Shown piece after piece: positions 50,602 through 64,000 of a stretch of DNA of 64,000 nt. The number at the start of each line of letters is the position of its first letter. Positions within the stretch are counted from its first letter, which is position 1. The notes beneath the pieces were generated by a model. The model did no database searches, had not been told where the DNA came from, and saw only the letters and a list, made by a program, of their open reading frames with translations. The stretch covers positions 1 through 64,000 of the forward strand of contig VWPU01005243.1 of assembly GCA_013398955.1 (NCBI GenBank), read 5' to 3'. This stretch comes from Callaeas wilsoni (Eukaryota; Chordata; Aves; Passeriformes; Callaeidae). A program made the translations under genes and the position numbers.

Positions 50602-53196
50602 CGATTCTTAATACTTAATCAACCAATGTAAAAAAGACATGTTTTACAATCAGCATTTGTAAGAGAAGAAAGCTTACTAGAAAGTGTTTTTTCAACTTCC
50701 ATGTAACTAAAAAGTGTCAGCATTTGAAAACATATAATCAAACTATAAGGTTGCTCAAAACAGGGGAAACAAAATTTAAGGAGTTATAGCAGTTAGTAAT
50801 AGCATCGGTTAAAGTCAGGCTTTGCCTACCTGAATTACATAGAGTCTACAAGTCCTTTGGGTTCTTTTCACCATATATATGCTGACATATCAACAACAGA
50901 GCTAGTGATAAGTGAATTATCTCAGTCTGCAGCTTTTAGTCAGCAGGTCACTGTGGATTTACTCAAGTGAACTCATTTTTTATGTACTCACTCTACGTAG
51001 AGGTATTCCAGCTTTTGATACACCTGCTTGTGCAGTGTATCTTTTCTGCTCCAGGTACCATACTAGACAAGCTAAACAGTAGAAGATACTTAAAACTGTA
51101 GCTTTATATGCTGAAGTTTAGATATCCTTTTTCCTGGCAGAGACTGTTTCCCACAAAGTAGTTTTAGCCAGTGTCACAAAGAAACAAAAGTTAACAAAGC
51201 AAAACTCTTTTGAGCCCTGTAGGTACAGCTATACAAGGCCTTCTGCCAGTACAGAATTATGCAATCAAAAGCGTACCCTAAAATTCTCGTAGCAAAGAAA
51301 TGTAATACAGGTTTGACCTGAGAAATACAAGTTCCTGTTCTCAAGAACAGGAGGCACAATGCTTCAAATTTTATATAAAATGGACGATAAGATTCCAATA
51401 AAGGAAGTCCAGAATCTCAGTCAGGATAAGTGGTACACAGAGGCCGGTAAGGAAGAAACATTCTTCTCCAAACCCTGTTATTTATATATCACACATATCA
51501 TTAGAAGGGTACATTACAGTATGTACCAATCTACTCCTAACGTGCATGAGATGAAGAAGCTGATCAGCACAAGCTCGGACTACTGAGATGTGGTCAGAAT
51601 GGGAGAAAACATGCAGGAGACCTAAGCTGTCATTCCACCACCATCTTTGCCAGTTCTTGGCATGCAAGGAGAAATGGGAAGATGACACTAATTTCTAGCT
51701 GAGTCTTTAGGTATTCAGTTACTGAGGAAATTGCACAACAATCCAGACAGTGCAGATTTAACCTTTAGTCATTCCATACAGGCTCAGGAACACAAGGCTG
51801 AGAATTGTCACTTGGCTGGGAACTTGACTTTGATGCTGGGTTAGCTAAGGCTGCTTTATCAGCTTCTCTCTGCTAGTCTATGAATGACAGTTTGAAAAGT
51901 CTACATTGCCAACATAAGATTAGCATCCACAAGTCTCAGATTTATTTCAAGTTATTTAGATTAACAGTCATGTGTCCTACATGTAGGATTTTAGAATGGC
52001 AACTTGATCTAAACCATTTTTCTCCCTGCCCCCAAATTTAAAATGTAGATCTGCCAAGAAATGAAGATTAAAATGCAGGTCAGTAATGGTATATTAGGAA
52101 ATTCGAAAAAATGCAAAATGCATACATTTCCCTAAGGGAACTGCAGAATTAGGAAATGAAGAAAAATGTATGTAAAGAGCCAGCAAAAATCATTGAGACT
52201 AAGAATAAATCTTAGATGTGCTGAAGTTATATCGAACACACCTAAAAATAAATCAGAGTTGATTCAAAAGAAAGTCTTAAGACTTATGTTCACAGTGCTT
52301 ACAACATAATGTGTAAATATTAAAATCATAGTGGGAGTTGGAAAAGAGTGAAAACTCTTAAAAACCATGACTGTTAGGTGTAGAAGGAAAAGTTTCCAAA
52401 ATAAACAAGATAATTAACATGTGAAATTCAGAATAAGCGACTCACAAGGGAGCACTGCTGACCTAGGAAGAGCTTAACTACAAAGTATGAGAAAATTGGC
52501 ACAACAGGAAACTTCTCCCCATGAAAATATTAGAGAAAGCAGCTGTTTGTAACTGTAATGCTGCTACTGTTCTCTGTGGGATCATTCTTCTAACCTGTTC
52601 TAAAGGTACACTGATAATTTTCTTTGACTCCAAAGTTTCTTATCCACAAACAAGAGCAACGGAAACCCCAGGCAGTTACTGTCTTGAGATGATGCTTTAT
52701 ATACTAGAATGGAACCCAACTGTAAAATGAACTGCAGTGTCAACTCTCAGTTCATGGGTGTTGGAATTGATTTTGATGACTTGCAAAACATAGCTGTCTG
52801 AGGGTCCTATCTGATTTGATTCTATTGCCATTGATGCAGGTTACAAGTATTTAAAATGTTTGTTTACCTCCTTTCAAGAACTGAAAGCATTGAAACATGC
52901 CCTACAATATTCTCTAACTGTCAAAAATGTGGTAGGAAACAAGGAAATTAGATTTATACACAAAGATTAACTAGTGTAATATTTAAGATAATTGTGATAT
53001 AACAGAGTTCAAATATTCATCAGTATTCCATTAACTTTCATCAGTATTTCCATTAACTTTATTAACTATAAATCTGGTTGCAATACTTGAACAAAACATA
53101 AGCTGCATGATTCACTACTTGTGAATCACAAAATTCACCTTGAAGATAAGGCTTTAAGTTCATCATTCTTCCCCATCCTCATTTCAAGATTTCAGT
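50602..53196. other. Intronic AT-rich sequence
   Basis: Contains a 22-bp tandem duplication at 53017-53060. Nothing else is recognised. Confidence 0.6.
53017..53060. repeat. About 22-bp tandem duplication
   Basis: TCATCAGTATTCCATTAACTT (53017-53037) is followed directly by a copy with one added T in the ATTTCC run (53038-53060). This is a simple recent slippage or duplication. Confidence 0.85.
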
Positions 53197-53300
53197 TATA
53201 GAATCATAGAATTGTCCAGATTGGAAGGGACTTTTAAGATCATCAAGTCCAACCATCAATCCCCAGCACTATCACTTTGACAGAAAGCCCATACATATCA
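53197..53300 (-). mobile_element. CR1 LINE 3' end fragment, minus strand
   Basis: ATAGAATCATAGAATTGTCC followed by TTGGAAGGGACTTTTAAGATCATCAAGTCCAACC is the reverse complement of the conserved CR1 3' terminus (tail repeats, then the AAGGTCCCTTCCAACC block). Only about 100 bp remain, typical of strong 5' truncation of CR1 inserts. The right edge is uncertain. Confidence 0.85.
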
Positions 53301-55095
53301 TCACTAAAAAAGATTAAACAGAGCATAGACTAAGAGGCAGACATGCAAAATCTATCAAAAACTTTAGAGTTTAACTGAGAAACAACTATTAAGCGAACAG
53401 GCAGACAGTTTCATGAGGACGACCACTCTGCAGATGACTGACCAGCTGCAGGTCTGGTTAATTCAGGGCATACAGATGTTTGATTATGTTTGTTATGTAG
53501 GACACCATCATGCAGCAAGGTGTTCACAGGGTCAGGTAATGAAGCATTGTTTGATTATGAAGAATTCATAAAGTGTTATTATCACAGTGCTAAGGCAACT
53601 AGCATTACTCTTTATTTCTACTTGTATGACTAATTTGAGCTCATTTTCCTTGAATTGCTACCATCACAATAATCAAAATTCTCGAAATATTGCAATGCAA
53701 GCATATTTCACGCATTGAACCTACTATACATTCTTACTACATAGTGTTTGTCATCACTATGGAGAAGACAGAGAAAGAATGAGAGTTTAGTGACATTAAG
53801 CAAGAGCTTTTGCTTCTGTTCAGCTCAGAATGAGAGGTCACCTTGGTGAAGGCTTTTCTGTAAGCTGCTTAATTCTTCAGGGACAAATATGTAATAGCAT
53901 CACACTTCCCATCTCAGACTTTCCATATGAAAATCAATTGATGAGTCAGGGAACTAAGGCCCTCACAGTATTTATGGTTTGAGCTTTCCCTTTTTTTCAA
54001 CATTTAATCTTTCAATCTTGATTGAAAGAGACAAGTATGAGCCAAGAGCATTAAGAAAGACATTTCCTGGAGATTTACAAAAGCATATGAAAAACTGCCA
54101 CTCTGAGACTTCATTAGTGGGCTACAGAGACAACACAGAAATGAAATTCACATTTCAATTGATTTCTAGACAATAAAATGAACAACTGCAGTAAAGTATG
54201 GTTAGCAGTAAGTAGCTCTAGAAATTTAATGCAGTAGACATAATGCTGCCCTATGAGTAGGCATTGTGCAGCATTCAGAATTTTCTGCCCAGCAAAACTG
54301 AAAAAAAAATAAATATTGTAAACACTGTTGACCCCTAACATTAAATACAGACTTTCCCCCTCTTCTAGATTCCTTTTTCCCTTGAAATCTCCCATTATCT
54401 GCTGGACCCTCTCCCTGAAAGCACTTGCCAATGGATCTTCCAATGCAACACATCCAAAGACATTTCTGTTTAGTCAATAAATTTTAACCTCTTGCCTATA
54501 TGACTTTCATCTTCATCCTGAATATTTCCTAAACTTGCTGACACTCTGCAAGAGCAACAAAGCTCACTCCCTTACATGCTGTCCTCTCCAGGAAGGTCCT
54601 ACTAATCTTATTCTTTCTCTGAAATCAAAACTTTTACTGCCTGCCCAAAAGTCAAATAGGACCCTTCTGTGGTCTTTTAAACAAAAGCCTAAGTCTTTTC
54701 AAGGTTATCTCAAATAACCAAATTTACTGGCAGAGATCCAGGTGCACTTGCCAAGACTTACTAAGTCTTTTGGTTCTGTGTACTCTGTTTTAAGTGGAGA
54801 TTCATTCATCTTACTACCGAAGTTGCTATTTAGAAACACTATTGGCTCCCTAAAAATGAGAGATAGGAAAGAATTAGAAAAGGAATCAAGTAGTAAATAA
54901 AGTAGTAAATATTAGTGATCTCCTATACTATCTCAATTTGTCAGTTTATACACAGTGCATGGAATAACTTTTTTTTTTATTAGGCCATTATATCATGAGA
55001 ATTATTTTATTTTCATAAAACATATATTAATGTGTATTAATGTGTATATATATATATATCAATGTGTACCTGACAGGTGGAGTAAAGGTCATCAA
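53301..55095. other. Intronic AT-rich sequence between two CR1 fragments
   Basis: Includes overlapping open frames near 54114-54477 on - with no known motif, a repeated AAGTAGTAAATA word near 54887, and an interrupted (TA)n run at 55045-55059. Confidence 0.6.
55045..55059. repeat. Short (TA)n run
   Basis: Seven TA units after two ATTAATGTGT words, 37 bp before the CR1 fragment on the + strand. Confidence 0.85.
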
Positions 55096-55247
55096 GCACA
55101 GCAACCCAGAGAGGCTTTGGAGTTTCCTTCCTTTTTGGAGAACTGGGCAGTGTCCTGAGTAACCTGATCTTAGTGACCTTGCTCGAGAACAGGAGTGGGA
55201 CTAGATGATCTCATGTGCTCCCTTCCAACCTTAACTGTTTAATTGTG
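55096..55247 (+). mobile_element. CR1 LINE 3' end fragment, plus strand
   Basis: CAACCCAGAGAGGCTTTGGAG, then GGGACTAGATGATCTCATGTGCTCCCTTCCAACC and an ATTGTGTG tail follow the CR1 3' UTR order. It is 5'-truncated to about 150 bp and diverged. It has the opposite orientation to the copy at 53.2 kb. Confidence 0.88.
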
Positions 55248-58200
55248 TGGCTTTTGTCACTCTCCGATCATGTACTACCTAACACTGAGAGGCTGCGGAG
55301 GGCTTTCCCCAGAATCACCGCCTATTTAAGTAGATACAGCCCTTCAAAGCTTTTCTTCTAAATATAATCACTTTTCACACAGTGACTGTGCACGTACACA
55401 TTATCTAGTTCTTCACAGTGACTATTTCTGCTGACATTTCAAGTCATGCTACAGATCCTCTGGAGCACCAGAGGCTCTCATGTGTAAGATAAGCTTGTGG
55501 GCTGCTGCGCTTACAGCAACGAGAAAAGCAGTGAGCTGTTGGAAATTCATGTTAATGCATTTATTCCATTGTCTTCTCTTTTCTTGTCGTACCTATGCAC
55601 TTATGTGAAATCTAAGTAAAAGCACTGCATGTAACAAAAACAACATTCACGTCCATAGGATAATATGTAATAAATATAGGCATCTCACATGCAACTCAAG
55701 TATAGCTTCAAGAACAAAAGCACCTGTTGTCCTAAGGATTCAAGGGCATTTTGGTAATCCGTTTCCAACCAAACTTTTAATTTCCCTGGTCTTACTGACA
55801 AAAAAATCGCTGATCTATAGTCCACTGAAATAATTTTCTTTTGATTTTATTCCAGCAAGATTTTTCAGAAATGAGAAAGATCTTATAAAAGCATACAAAT
55901 GACTTCCATACATGGCCAGAGGAAGTGTTAAGAGAATGAGAAGTTCTCCAAACTCTCTGCAAAGCAGCCTTTGTAATCATTGCACTACTTGTATTTCAAG
56001 GGTCACTTGGTGACATATGTAAGACATAATTATGAAATTAATAAAAATGCTCTCAAATAAGTACATTGGTAGGTAAGACACACGAAGTAAAAGAAAAAAT
56101 AAAATATAACCATTAAAAAGATCAATGCAATATCTTAACCTAAAACACTGTCATATCTTATGAGACCCAAAAAGTTTAATCATATGTTAACTTACTGATT
56201 TCATAACCTGTTGATTTCCACCACCTCTAGAATCATGAAGAGGGAGGTAACAGCTAAAAAGAAGTTGCCTAAAAGAAAGACATAAAGCCTATAAATAGAG
56301 TGCATATTACTAGTTCTCTAATGTAAGGATGCTTGGTTTAGATACTAAATTTATTATGTAACCTAACTTAGTAACCTAAAACTCACCACAAGTGTCAAAG
56401 CCTATAAATTATTTGAGGTGAGATTAAGGATCTCATGAGATGGGGTATTGTGAGTGATGAGGTGTGTGAGAAATGGTGAGAAAATCATGATACTCCTGAT
56501 TTCAATAAGAAAATGAACTATAAAGACTTTGTTTCTTGACAGAACTACTTTGCATTTCCCTGTTAGTGTATAGGCCAAAATTAGAAGTGAAAATTAATTT
56601 ACAGATACACGGAGCATTGAAGGGTTTGATGTTCAGATATTTTAAGAAATATGAAAAAAAAAGGTGATTCCTGGGACACTGGAAGGGCAGTACTTTATAA
56701 TATTCTGTTTTCCATGTCTTTAGTTCTATTTTGGTAGTAGAACCACATTTTTTGCTATTAAGATCAGAAGGCGTTTTCTTTCAGATCTCTAACTTTGCAG
56801 AATATAATCATGCTTGGCGAATGAGAATTAGCTAGCTAAATTACTTGAAGTCAGCTAGTTGCAGCCAGCCATTTTATTTTCTAGGATGATCTGGAAGCCA
56901 ACTGCTTTCATGTGGTTTCCATAGATTCTCAATGTGGAATAAAGGCTTGTCAGAACATATCTGTTTTAAGGTACTCATAAGAAAAGCTTTTATCAGCATG
57001 TCAAGAGTAGTGAAATTCTAGAATGGTTTAAATGATTTAAAATTTCAATTAAATTACTTTGTTATTTCTCTCTAAGGTCCAGCTTGGGTCTATTGGTCTA
57101 CCAAAGTAAAATGGGCACAACTTTGCTGGGTTTTGATTCATTCACAGTTTATCATTCCAATATAGCAATTCTGTGCATTACAGAGAATTACCAGTTTACT
57201 GCTCACCTTTCTAATCTCATTTTATGAACTAGAACAAGAAACAAATCTTACCATTTCATTGCAATTTATGAGCTTTAAATTTTAGCTCCAGGTCTATTTC
57301 TTTATGTTCTATTTGCTGGTATGCAATCTGCCTCCTGTTACAAAAAACTGTACTAACAGCCTTCAAATCAGTGAAATCACCTGCACACCATTCCTTTCAG
57401 ATTATTTTCTTCCATGGAGACTAAGAAAACTTTACTCTTGTACAGAAACTGTTAGACTGAACTGGGCTCCATGGGGAATCACTGGAGACATTATGGGATA
57501 TGCCGTTCTATCACTCCAAAACTGAGCAGCACATGCCTCTGGCAAGCTTGTGCTGCCAGTTGTGGGATTGGATAGATCTCATGGCCAAGAAAGCTGCTGA
57601 GTGTTAGGTTTTATATTTGAGCACTAAAGAGTGTCTCCCCTACAAGACAAAGGGAAATATTCTATACAGACATAACTTGAGTAAGCAGTAGCTTCAATTG
57701 CTCTAGGCTAGATATGATTTTAAGTAGGAAATTGGGATAAGCACAAAATTGAGCAGGATAATCTTTTCCATTATTTGTTCCAGTGCCTGCAATCATGGTC
57801 CTATTACTACCATTACTGATCCCCTTTCCTAAAACCAGTAGTACTGTTTCTAGAGTAGTTACCTGCTCACTGCTCTGTAGTTTGCTATATTCTGGGTATG
57901 TTTGGATAAGCATAGAAAAGATTTCGTAGCTTACATATCAGTTTTTCTGAAAAGGCCAAGGGTTGTGATTACTGCGAAAGTGCTGTGAATAATGAATCTC
58001 CGTCCTTTTTTCCCCCGTTCTTATGCAAGTAATTTAAACTACATGACAACTTTCCTGATAGTTGTCAAGAGCAGCAGTGAGGCCCTGTCAATCAGTGCAT
58101 GACTTGTGACTGTTTCCTAAGCAGCAACAGACAAAGCAAACCCTACAGTGACAGTATTCTCTGCTTACTTATCTTGGCAGTAGCCAACAGCTCTTAGTAT

Positions 58201-61200
58201 TTTAAACATGACTAAAAATATCCACCAATTCAGAGAATGATATAAATGGCCTTGCAATAGACCACATAAGGCAACATTATTTATCACCAGCATGTATAGA
58301 GGGGAAGCACTGAAAGCAAATTTGGGAAAGATGTATCTGCAAGCTCAGTTATCAATAAGCAAATAATTAAAAACAGCAGATTTCCTTAATGTTTTGTTAT
58401 TAAGTAAAAAACCCACAGTTTCCTATTTAAAAATAAACCCTGTAAACATTTGGTTAATGGCTGTCCTCTGGACAATTCTGCTTGTCTCTTTAAGGGGTAT
58501 GCTTAGCTGTAATTGTCAGGAAAGATTTATTTTAAATAACCTTCACTGCAATTCTACATTCTCTAAATTAGGGAGAGTTTATTCCTTCATATAAATCAGA
58601 AAGAAAGCATACTCATATTCACCTCATTTGAAGATTTTACAAGGAAACAAGGAAAGGTTCTAGAGTATCCACAGTGAGTTTCATACCTTGGTTAACATTT
58701 TGTTTTCTGAAACCAGTCTTAGATTAAAATATCTCATAAACAAAGGGATCCCAAGAGTTTGCAATTAGGACAAGAAAGATACACTTCTAATTTATATTCC
58801 TGAAGCTTGGGAAGACTAAAATAGCAGTATTGCAGTATCTAATGCAATCAAGAGTAAACTACCTAAGATTCATCACTGGCATTGGCATAGTACAAAATGT
58901 GAGAACGTGGGGGCAAAACGCAGTCAAAAACTCTTTCTGCTGCAGTCTCCCAGAAAAGACAAACAGTAAAGGCAGTTGACTGTGAAAATTCCCTGTAAAA
59001 AGAAGTGAGGAATAAGGAGATATTTGGAAAAAAATTCTCTTTTTTTTTTTTCAATTTATTCACAACATGGGATTTTAATAGTTCTTTACCAGCATAACAC
59101 TTAAGAATTACATTAAAGTCAAATCACTTCATCTTCACTCCTTTCATCCTCTATGCAGACACATTCAATATTGTCGCCATTTGAAAGTTGGGGAAATAAG
59201 ACTAAAGGGTGAATATGCACATAGTTAAAGACTTGATATATTAAAAGGACTAGCACTGTATTTCATCCCCAGCATTTTTTATGTTCCTTCGTAAAAATCT
59301 ATGTCTCTGGCTTTTGAACTGCTCTGAACATCTGGCTCTTGCCAGGTGATAAAATGAGCTAAGAGTTTTATAAGAAGCCTGGCTTTATCCTGGACACTGT
59401 TCAGGACACTGTGGGAGGCTTGATTTCAAGCAATTGATCCAATGTCATAAAATGAACCTACTGCAGTGATAAGAAGCTCCCACCACTGATTGCAGAAATT
59501 TAACCACAAGATAATCTGCCTAATTTTCTATAATAACTTACCAGGCAGAGACAAAACTACTTTCTGCTGTCGATATGACTTACCCAGTAAAATACTGGCC
59601 ATTCTCATCACCACCTAAAGAACTTGCTAGGAGGAAAAGAGAGCAATAACACACATAGATTTTAATGCTATAAAATACTTTTGCAAAGCAGAATGAAGTA
59701 CAGCAGAAAACTTCAAGTTATTGATCATAATGCACATTCTTAATATTGTTAGCACAGCCAGTGTACGCTGACTGTTCATGGTAAGAGAGAGCTCTATTCT
59801 ACATAATTTTCTAATAAGAATTCTATTTGTCAGTTTACTGTTTCAATTCAACTAGATCTTGCTTCTGGCTGAGCTATTACATGACCAGTTATTGATGAAA
59901 TTATTTATCTTATCTCAAGAAAAATTAAAATTACAGAAGCAGTATAAGATGGAAATATTTTAATGATCCTGTACCTAAATACAGGTTTACAGCCTAAGCT
60001 ACAACTTGTCATTAAGAACTATTTTGTGTATTTGGGTTTTTTGAAGGTAATACCAGTGTAAAGTTTGAGAGATGAAGGTTGGAAATTTGCTCTGTTTGTT
60101 GCTTTAAAAATAGAAGATACAGAAGGAACACAGCATTCGTTTTAAACTGGCAACATTACTGCTTTGTTCAGTCAAGGCACAATCAAAACATTTGTTTTAC
60201 TTTTAGAACAGACTTTAGGGAAAGAGAAGTATTTCAAGTATACACCATCCTGTAGGCTTCAAAACTTCTGTTTTGAAGCAACAGAAAATACTATTTTTAA
60301 TAACATACTTATTTCATTATTTCACATAAATACCTGAAGATTCTGTCATCTTTTTCTCTTGTAAGCATCTTTTTTATTCCTGTTCACTCAAGTCGCTCAG
60401 TATAGTACTTGTTAAAGATGCACACATTATCACTGAATGAGCCACTTCTGTAATTAGGAGCAGGGTCACTGTTTTAGTGTGGTTCTCTGCCCGCACTTAT
60501 TTACCCTGCTGAATGAGTAAATGAGTGCATGTCCCTGATAAAATCACAGTTGGGTATATGCTTACCCTGATTCCATGTCCTCTTTCCATACTTCTGTAAT
60601 TTTTTTTACTAGTTAATATATTTTCTAGTTCTCTATTTATGCATAAATTTATTCTGACAATATCTTTAAGATTCTAAAGACATCAGTAGTTATTACTATT
60701 TTCAGTATTTTATTAATATTAACAACATTTTGTTGTCTTATTTCAAACTGAAAATTCAAAATTGTTATTTTATTATAAAGGTTCAAGTCAGAATTTTCCA
60801 GTAATCTGCCAATTTCTCACTCCAGTCTCAGCTTCAGACTGAAATCTTACCAGACTTCCTTAGAGTTTTCATTAGAGTGTTTGTATAAACTCATTTTCAC
60901 TTTGTATGCTCAGGAAATTAGGATAATGAGTTATGTGTCTCTTGTGTATTATCATTTTATGCAGACTCTGTTTTTATAACAATATAAGTTCCCAGTCATC
61001 TTCCTTGCCAAGGCTAACTGAAAAACATGAAACTCTTCAAGCTCTATTACAAACTAAGACTACCTTCAGTTTTTCTGGTACACTCTGTCTGCAAATAGAG
61101 AATGACAGTGCAGTCTGAATCTCTTTACATTGGTTTCCCATATCTAGAGTTCAAATATGATCTCCTACATTTAGAGTTTCTTGGGAGTTTTTATCTCTTC

Positions 61201-62734
61201 CATTCTTTCTCTCGGGTTATTTTCTTCAGCCTGAATTTATTCCTGGTAATATGTGCTATTCAGTTGTAAGGTTGCACCAAAGAGAACAAAACACTGAAGC
61301 AGCTCTAATTGCTTCATCTTTCTATGGTCTCTGCAGTGTTCTTTCTGAGCCTGCCTGAATGTTAAACCACCTGTACGTGAATCACTCTCACCATGACATG
61401 TAGAAGACATTTGCCTGACTGTGTTCCTGTACTATCTACTCTGGTGGTGCCAAGATCACTAGAAAAGTTAATCTTATGGATCTACACTCCATAACTTGAA
61501 CAAGACTCAGTCAGACTCAGTGGTTCATGGGGCATGTTGTCTGTGTTTCCTTTTTCAGTGTACTTGTAAAAAGAAGGGGTGCAGGATAAAGCAAAGATGC
61601 TAAATCAGCAAAAATGGATTTCAGCAACAGCTACTTTTAAATAATATGAATTCTTAAAAGCATCCTACAGAATTTCCCACAGGGAGTCATGTCCTAAAGA
61701 GTCAGCGGGCTATTAGACACATTGTGGATTTGCAGTGTTAATTAGAGAAAGAGAAATAATAAGCAAATCCCAAACTCATTATAAGATCTGAGAAACTGAG
61801 CTGAGCACATGTCTTAAAGGTGGACGAACAGTGAAAAAAGGACATAACATTGAGAACTTATTTTGCATTTGAACACTGTCTTTTCCAGGATGTGAAGTGA
61901 ATCACGTACCCAGCCTGTCCACCTATCACCAGCTAACAAATAGGGCATCACAGATTTGGGCTTGTTCAGTATGATCTTCCTGTTCTCAAATATAAGAAAC
62001 TAAGTCAATAATTACTCAGCCTCTGTGTATTTTTTTTCTTCCACAGCAGACTGAATCCATGTAGCTGCATCTATATCAGTCCTACCACTAAACCCTTAAT
62101 CTCTGTATACTCACTTTGTTTCATGCAATGCCAAAGAGATCAGCCCTGCAACCAGTTCTCTGGTGTGTAGGTACAGACTACTTGTTAGGGCCCAGGCCCT
62201 GGTTCTGGCCTTTTCCTCTTTTTTCTGGCTGAGCTGTACTCATTTTGCAGCTATCAAAGTCCTCAGCAGTCTCAGCCAAGAAAAGCTGGATTGACACATT
62301 TTAAGATACTTACGGTATCTCTAAGGAATATTTTGAAGACTAGCAAGTAGGATTTGATTTTTTCCAGACATGACTATCTTACAAGTGGTAGATACCATTG
62401 CCATCTCAAAATCTCTGGTTTTCCATTTCTAAAGGCAGCTGTGTAGGAAGTCAACACTGGTCTTCATTCAGCACAAACCTGGACTCAGAGTGTGGGAGAC
62501 CTGAAAGAAATTTACAAGGAGCGAACAGAGTGGCAAAAGAATAATCCTCCTTCCCTTTCATCTAGTTTTTCAAAAGTTTGAACATTTGCCAAAGTCAACA
62601 AAAAAGCCATGATGCTTGGAGAATGTTTCATTTGATGTGTGGGAAGATGGTATTGAAAGACATTTTGTCTTTGTCAATATTCTGTAAATGTTAGAAAAGT
62701 TTTAGGCAAAATATGTGTCCAATTCTAAAAGGAA
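55248..62734. other. Intronic AT-rich sequence
   Basis: No gene or LINE is recognised. It contains a 10-bp inverted repeat (60256-60279) and a T run at about 59040-59051. Confidence 0.6.
60256..60279. repeat. Inverted repeat, 10-bp arms
   Basis: GCTTCAAAAC (60256-60265) and GTTTTGAAGC (60270-60279) around the 4-base loop TTCT. One such hairpin is expected by chance in a window this size. Confidence 0.7.
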
Positions 62735-63355
62735 TATGTGATCTACTCCTGCCCTTGTACTCAGAACAGTGAGTATGTCATGAAGAACTTGGGGATGACT
62801 AATCCGAGGCACCAGTACATGCTGGGGACTGACCTGCTTGAAAGTGGTTCTGTAGAGAAGGACCCTGGGGTCTTGGTGAAGAACAAGCTAAACACGAGTC
62901 AGCAATGCATCCTCACAGCAAAAAAGTCCAAATGCATTAGGAAAATCATTTGCTGACAGGTCAAGGTGAGTGATCCTTTTCCTCCTCTTAGCAATGGTGA
63001 GACAAATTTGGAGTGCTGTCTTCAGTTCTGGGCTCCGCAGTAAAAGGAAGATAGGAGCTTACTGGAGTGAGTCCAGCAATGGGTCAGACAGCTAATGAAG
63101 GGACTGCAGTAACTAACGTACAAGGAGAAGCTGAGAAAGTTGACTGGTTAGCCATCAAGGGACAAGGCTTGGGTGTGTCTTACAGAGATGGTAAAGAACA
63201 GTTACCCAAGACACTCAGATCCATGAAGATATTGAAAATGTACCTGGACACAGTCCTTGGAAACCTGCTTTAGCTGATCCGGTTTGAGGAGAGGACTTGG
63301 GTTAAATGCCCTCAGTGAGGTCCCTTCCAACCTCAACAATTCTGTGACTCAGCAA
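62735..63355 (+). mobile_element. CR1 LINE, 3' part with decayed reverse-transcriptase C-terminus
   Basis: The first about 220 bp translate to the C-terminal end of the CR1 polymerase frame (LGTDLLESGS, EKDPGVLVKNKLN, then QQCILTAKKSK). The frame then breaks with several stops, although later words (LECCLQFWAPQ, LLE, VQQW) remain in the expected order. The 3' UTR follows with CTGGACACAGTCCTTGG, TTTAGCTGATCCGG and AGGTCCCTTCCAACCTCAACAATTCTGTGAC. It is a dead, 5'-truncated copy. Confidence 0.92.
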
Positions 63356-64000
63356 AGCACATGAGGGTCTCTTCCAAGGCACTTGCCACTGGATACTCCT
63401 ACTTGTACCAGAATCCAAAAGGCAGTGCGAGCTTCAGGGAGCCCTCATGAGGCAGCTTTGTTTCTGTATTGTTTTGCCTAACTTGCTTGACTCCAGACTT
63501 GGTAAAAAGGCTAAACATTATCCATAGGGGATGGACGAAGACCTCTTGAGAAACGTAATTGTCATCTCTTGCTTTGCCAAGTGTTTGACTCGTCACCAAG
63601 ACTTTACCTAATATACTGTTATCTGACTTACGGGTCCAGTTGTCAGACTAGAAATACCTACTTTACTGAAGTGTCACTGAAAACATGATTTTATTCTTTT
63701 CTTAGTATTTTAAATTTTAGGAATTTTAAGGAAATTGCTTTCCTATAGATACAGAATAAAATCCTTGCAGATTCATAGATTAATTTAGGTTCTGTGAGTA
63801 ACAACTTGAATCTTCATGCAAAATTGCAGAATACAATATTTAAATTTGTACCTAGTTTCCATTTTTCTTATAATTTGGCCCAAACCAATGTTTGGTACTT
63901 CAGAATATAAATCTCTTCCTTCTGTGAAAGGAATAGCCTCTCCCTCCACTACATTTGCCTGGCATTGGGTAATACAGCTCTTGTTAGACATGTGTAGGTG
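63356..64000. other. Intronic sequence to the right edge
   Basis: Ordinary intronic composition after the last CR1 copy. No splice-flanked exon resembling KCNH7 exon 3 is seen. Confidence 0.6.

Larger units (their letters stand above)
3434..64000 (+). other. KCNH7: KCNH7 intron 2, 5' part (continues past window)
   Basis: From the exon 2 donor to the right edge I find no third exon. Exon 3 of ERG genes should encode the rest of the PAS domain (a conserved IIPVKNQ-type strand), and no such reading was seen on the + strand. KCNH genes of this subfamily are known for very long 5' introns, so a minimum of 60.6 kb here is plausible. The scattered open frames of 60-110 codons on both strands have no family motifs and the density expected by chance. 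Contents are listed separately. Confidence 0.85.

Overview
The window is vertebrate nuclear DNA, most likely from a bird. The evidence is four diverged copies of CR1 LINEs with the typical tail (tail ends resembling ATTCTRTG), a low overall repeat load, an AT-rich intronic background and one split gene. Crocodilians and turtles also carry CR1, so 'bird' is an inference.

Only one protein-coding gene can be supported: the 5' end of KCNH7 (ERG3, Kv11.3), a voltage-gated potassium channel of the ether-a-go-go-related family, on the + strand. A GC- and CpG-rich promoter region (1 to about 760) leads into a 5' leader with a polypurine GAAA tract and up to three short upstream reading frames. Exon 1 carries codons 1-25 plus one base (1130-1205). 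Intron 1 is short (1206-3202). Exon 2 (3203-3433) codes the first part of the N-terminal PAS (eag) domain. The exon sizes, 76 and 231 coding bases with both junctions in phase 1, equal those of the paralogue KCNH2. The protein reads through residue 102 and the first base of codon 103.

From 3434 to the right edge (about 60.6 kb) I see no further exon. This is the 5' part of the large intron 2 of KCNH7. It holds four CR1 fragments (14508-15480 and 53197-53300 on -, 55096-55247 and 62735-63355 on +), many short A-, T-, AT- and A/C-rich simple repeats, a 39-40 bp minisatellite near 32.1 kb, a 15-bp tandem repeat that repeats the POU octamer core at 34.7 kb, and a perfect 13-bp inverted repeat at 38.1 kb.

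The most notable unexplained element is a compact CpG island deep in the intron (about 35400-35830). It has an RFX X-box-like palindrome and a five-run GGGA tract and could be an internal promoter or enhancer. Three smaller GC/CpG-rich patches (about 6.5, 16.6 and 26.8 kb) may be regulatory elements. No tRNA, rRNA, CRISPR or bacterial-type feature is present, and I found no new multi-gene system.
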